Shown piece by piece: positions 61,714 to 64,000 of a stretch of DNA of 64,000 nt. The stretch is from Dactylosporangium sucinum (GTDB lineage Bacteria; Actinomycetota; Actinomycetes; Mycobacteriales; Micromonosporaceae). The DNA lies in contig NZ_BMPI01000007.1 in the NCBI RefSeq assembly GCF_014647515.1, positions 169,639 to 233,638 on the forward strand. Reading direction: 5' to 3'. Made by a program: the position numbers and the translations under genes. The notes beneath the pieces are model-generated. The model ran no database searches. It was not told the DNA's origin and was given only the letters and a program-made list of their open reading frames with translations. Each line of letters begins with the position of its first letter. Within the stretch, counting starts at the first letter, position 1.

Positions 61714-63224
61714 CCACCGGAGAGACGCTCCTGCTGGCCACGCTGCTGCTGCCGGCGATCGGCGCGCTGGCCGCCGCCGGCCTGCCGGCCCGGCTCGACC
61801 GCGCCGGGCGGGTGGCCGGCACGGTGTTCGCCGCCGCCACGTTCGGCGTCACGCTCATGTTCGGCCCGCCGAACGTGGCGCCCGGCACGGCGTCGCGCGT
61901 CGCGCCCTGGGCCGAGCTCGACCTGCCCTGGGCACCGGCGCTGAGCCTGCGGTTCCACCTCGGCATCGACGGCATCTCCTACCCGCTGGTCCTGCTCACC
62001 GCGCTGCTGACCATGCTGTGCTGCGCCTACTGCCTCTGGCGGGTGCCGGACCCGGGCCGCGGCCGGCTGCTGGTGGCGCTGCTGCTGGTCCTGGAGGTCG
62101 GCATCCTGGGCGTGTTCCTCTCGCTCGACCTGGTGCTGTTCTTCGTGTTCTTCGAGGTCGTGCTCCTGCCGATGTATGCGGTGATCGCCGGCTGGGGCGG
62201 CGCCGACCGGCGGCGGGCGGCCCGCAAGTTCGTGCTCTATACGCTGTTCGGCTCGGTGCTGCTCCTGGTCGGCGTCTTCGTGGTCGTGTCGGCGTCGGGC
62301 ACCGCCGACCTGGTGGCGCTGGGTGACCCGGCCACCCGCCCGATGTCGCGGGACATGCAGCTGCTCGCGTTCGTGCTGCTCGCCCTCGCATTCGCGGTCA
62401 AGAGCCCGCTGTGGCCGCTGCACACCTGGCTGCCGGCCGCCCACACCGAGGCGCCGACGGTGGGCTCGGTGATCCTGGCCGGCGTGCTGCTGAAGATGGG
62501 CACCTACGGGTTGCTGCGGGTCGCGGTCGGCGTGGCGCCCGACGGGGCCGCGCGCAGCGCCCCGGTCCTCGCCGTCCTGGCCACCGCCGCGATCATCGCC
62601 GGCGGCCTGGTCTGCCTGGCCCAGACCGAGCTCAAGCGGCTCATCGCCTACTCGTCGGTCGGCCACATGGGCTTCGTGCTGCTCGGCATCGCGACCCTGA
62701 CCGCCACCGGCCTGCAGGCCGCCCTCATCGGCAACATCGCCCACGGCATCGTCACCGGCCTGCTGTTCTTCATCGCCGGCGGGATCAAGGACCGGGCGCA
62801 CACCGGCGAGCTGGCCCGGCTCGGCGGGCTGCGGGAGACCGCGCCGGCCCTCAGCGGCGTGCTCGCCTACGCCGCGATCGCCTCGCTCGGCCTGCCCGGC
62901 CTCGCCGGCTTCTGGGGCGAGGCGTTCGCCGTCGTCGCCGCGTTCGAGCGCGGCGGCCCGCTGTGGATCACCCTCGGCGTCCTGGCCGCGGTCGGCGCGG
63001 CCCTCGCCGCCGCCTACTTCCTGCGCCTGCTGCGCCGGGTCACCCACGGTCCGGCCAGCCCGGTGGTCGCGGGGCTCGGCCCGCAGGCCCGGCTCGGCCC
63101 GGCCGAGATCGTCGCCTGGTCGCCGCTCGTGGTGCTGACCCTGGCCCTGGGCGTCCTGCCGCCGCTCGTCCTCTCCTACTCCGCCGATCCGGTGGCGGCC
63201 CTCGCGGAGGTGTTCGGCCGATGA
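61710..63224 (+). CDS. nuoM: NADH-quinone oxidoreductase subunit M
   Basis: A proton-pumping subunit, 504 residues. FHLGIDGISYPLVLLTALLT, FFVFFEVVLLPMYAVIAGWG with the key Glu, and KSPLWPLHTWLPAAHTEAPT. The ATG overlaps the nuoL stop (ATGA). Confidence 0.96.
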   Translation: MTTGETLLLATLLLPAIGALAAAGLPARLDRAGRVAGTVFAAATFGVTLMFGPPNVAPGTASRVAPWAELDLPWAPALSLRFHLGIDGISYPLVLLTALLTMLCCAYCLWRVPDPGRGRLLVALLLVLEVGILGVFLSLDLVLFFVFFEVVLLPMYAVIAGWGGADRRRAARKFVLYTLFGSVLLLVGVFVVVSASGTADLVALGDPATRPMSRDMQLLAFVLLALAFAVKSPLWPLHTWLPAAHTEAPTVGSVILAGVLLKMGTYGLLRVAVGVAPDGAARSAPVLAVLATAAIIAGGLVCLAQTELKRLIAYSSVGHMGFVLLGIATLTATGLQAALIGNIAHGIVTGLLFFIAGGIKDRAHTGELARLGGLRETAPALSGVLAYAAIASLGLPGLAGFWGEAFAVVAAFERGGPLWITLGVLAAVGAALAAAYFLRLLRRVTHGPASPVVAGLGPQARLGPAEIVAWSPLVVLTLALGVLPPLVLSYSADPVAALAEVFGR

Positions 63225-64000
63225 GGATCGACCAGGTCGCGCTCCTGCCGACGTACGTCGCGGCCGGCACCGCCGTCCTCGCCCTGCTGGCCGACCTGCT
63301 GGTCCCGGGGCGGCGGGGCGTCGTGGCCGGGGTCACCGCGCTGGGCATGCTCGGCACGATCGCCACCGCCGCCGCCGTCGGCGTGGGGCTCGACGACGGC
63401 GCCCGGCGGACCGCGTTCTGCCTCGGGCCGGAGCAGTGCTCGCTGGTGTTCGACCCCGCGACCGCGATCGTCGCCGGGGTGTTCGCCGCGCTCGCCCTGG
63501 GCGCGCTGGCACTGTCGGTGCCGCTGCTGCGCACCGGCGAGGTGCCGGCCGGGGAGTACTGCTTCCTCCTCGCCGCCTCGATGACCGGCGCGGTCGTGCT
63601 CGGCGGCGCCCGCGACCTGATCACGCTGATCGTGGCGCTCGAGACGTTGACGCTGCCGCTGTACCTCCTCGTGGGGCTCCGCCGCGGCAACCGCTCGGGT
63701 GGTTCCGCCGCCGTGACGTTCTTCGTGGTCAGCGTCGTGTCGACGGCGGTGGCGCTGCTCGGCGCCGCGCTCGTCTTCACCGCCACCGGCGGCGTCCACT
63801 TCGCCGACATCGCGGGCGCCCGGGTCGCGCCGGCCGCCGAGCCGCTGCTCAAGGTGGGCGTGATCCTGCTGCTCACCGGCCTCGCGTTCAAGGTCGCCGC
63901 GGTGCCCGCGCACGCCTGGGCGCCGGCCACCTACGACGGGGCGCCGTTACCGGTCGCCGCCTACCTGTCGACGGCGTCCAAGCTCGGTGGCGTGGTCGCG
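63221..64000 (+). CDS. nuoN: NADH-quinone oxidoreductase subunit N, cut by window end
   Basis: The first 260 codons of the third antiporter-like subunit: MRIDQVALLPTYVAAGTAVL, LIVALETLTLPLYLLVGLRR (key Glu) and the loop FKVAAVPAHAWAPATYDGAP with Lys and His. ATG overlaps the nuoM stop (ATGA). The 3' end is outside the window. Confidence 0.95.
   Translation, partial: MRIDQVALLPTYVAAGTAVLALLADLLVPGRRGVVAGVTALGMLGTIATAAAVGVGLDDGARRTAFCLGPEQCSLVFDPATAIVAGVFAALALGALALSVPLLRTGEVPAGEYCFLLAASMTGAVVLGGARDLITLIVALETLTLPLYLLVGLRRGNRSGGSAAVTFFVVSVVSTAVALLGAALVFTATGGVHFADIAGARVAPAAEPLLKVGVILLLTGLAFKVAAVPAHAWAPATYDGAPLPVAAYLSTASKLGGVVA

Overview
The window is chromosomal DNA of a very GC-rich actinobacterium. 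The signs are GTG and TTG starts, Shine-Dalgarno sequences of the GGAGG type, the tRNA-Trp/secE/nusG order, Zn-type S4, S14 and L36, and a glmM-rpsI-rplM block. The long imperfect inverted repeat at 9857-9940 and the overall gene order suggest Micromonosporaceae to me, but that is inference and no 16S gene is present. Almost the whole centre of the window is translation and transcription machinery on the minus strand.

Layout: (1) 1-3049: truncated SDR oxidoreductase, glmM, rpsI-rplM. (2) 3209-9802: a nitrogen assimilation block, with narK and a lipoprotein gene on the minus strand and nirB-nirD-nnaR on the plus strand, with a GlnR-type operator in front of nirB. (3) 9857-15827: an inverted repeat, a DUF2630 gene, then a minus-strand group of methyltransferase, ABC-F ATPase and ThiD-like kinase, and on the plus strand a 764-residue repeat-rich membrane protein. 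(4) 15904-24205: truA, rplQ, rpoA, rpsD, rpsK, rpsM, rpmJ, infA, a DUF1707 protein, map, adk, secY. (5) 24397-34111: the S10/spc operons from rpsJ down to rplO. (6) 34449-38766: tuf, fusA, rpsG, rpsL. (7) 39106-47463: two small membrane proteins, rpoC, rpoB. (8) 48013-53552: rplL, rplJ, a two-gene ABC exporter, rplA, rplK, nusG, secE, tRNA-Trp. (9) 53638-55012: hadB, hadA, rpmG, tRNA-Met, tRNA-Thr. (10) 55115-58362: a GGDEF/EAL membrane protein and two small unknown genes. (11) 58416-64000, plus strand: a partial respiratory complex I cluster, nuoI-J-K-L-M-N, cut by the window end.

Regulatory structure is readable. Well-formed promoters with about 17-bp spacing lie in front of infA, rpsL, rpoB and rplJ. 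Strong hairpins follow rpsI, rplQ, rplO, rpoC, rplL, rplA and rpmG. The rplJ leader holds an attenuator-like hairpin with five U. Several genes have a -10 hexamer 6-7 nt before the ATG and are probably leaderless. The most interesting items are a 20-nt sequence shared exactly by the rpsJ and rpsL leaders, the GlnR-type site before nirB, a ThiD-like kinase in which the usual catalytic Cys/Asp position is Pro, an ABC ATPase whose start codon sits inside the rplA terminator, and the inverted repeat at 9857-9940. I saw no CRISPR array, phage, integrase or transposase gene. I did not find a wholly new multi-gene system.
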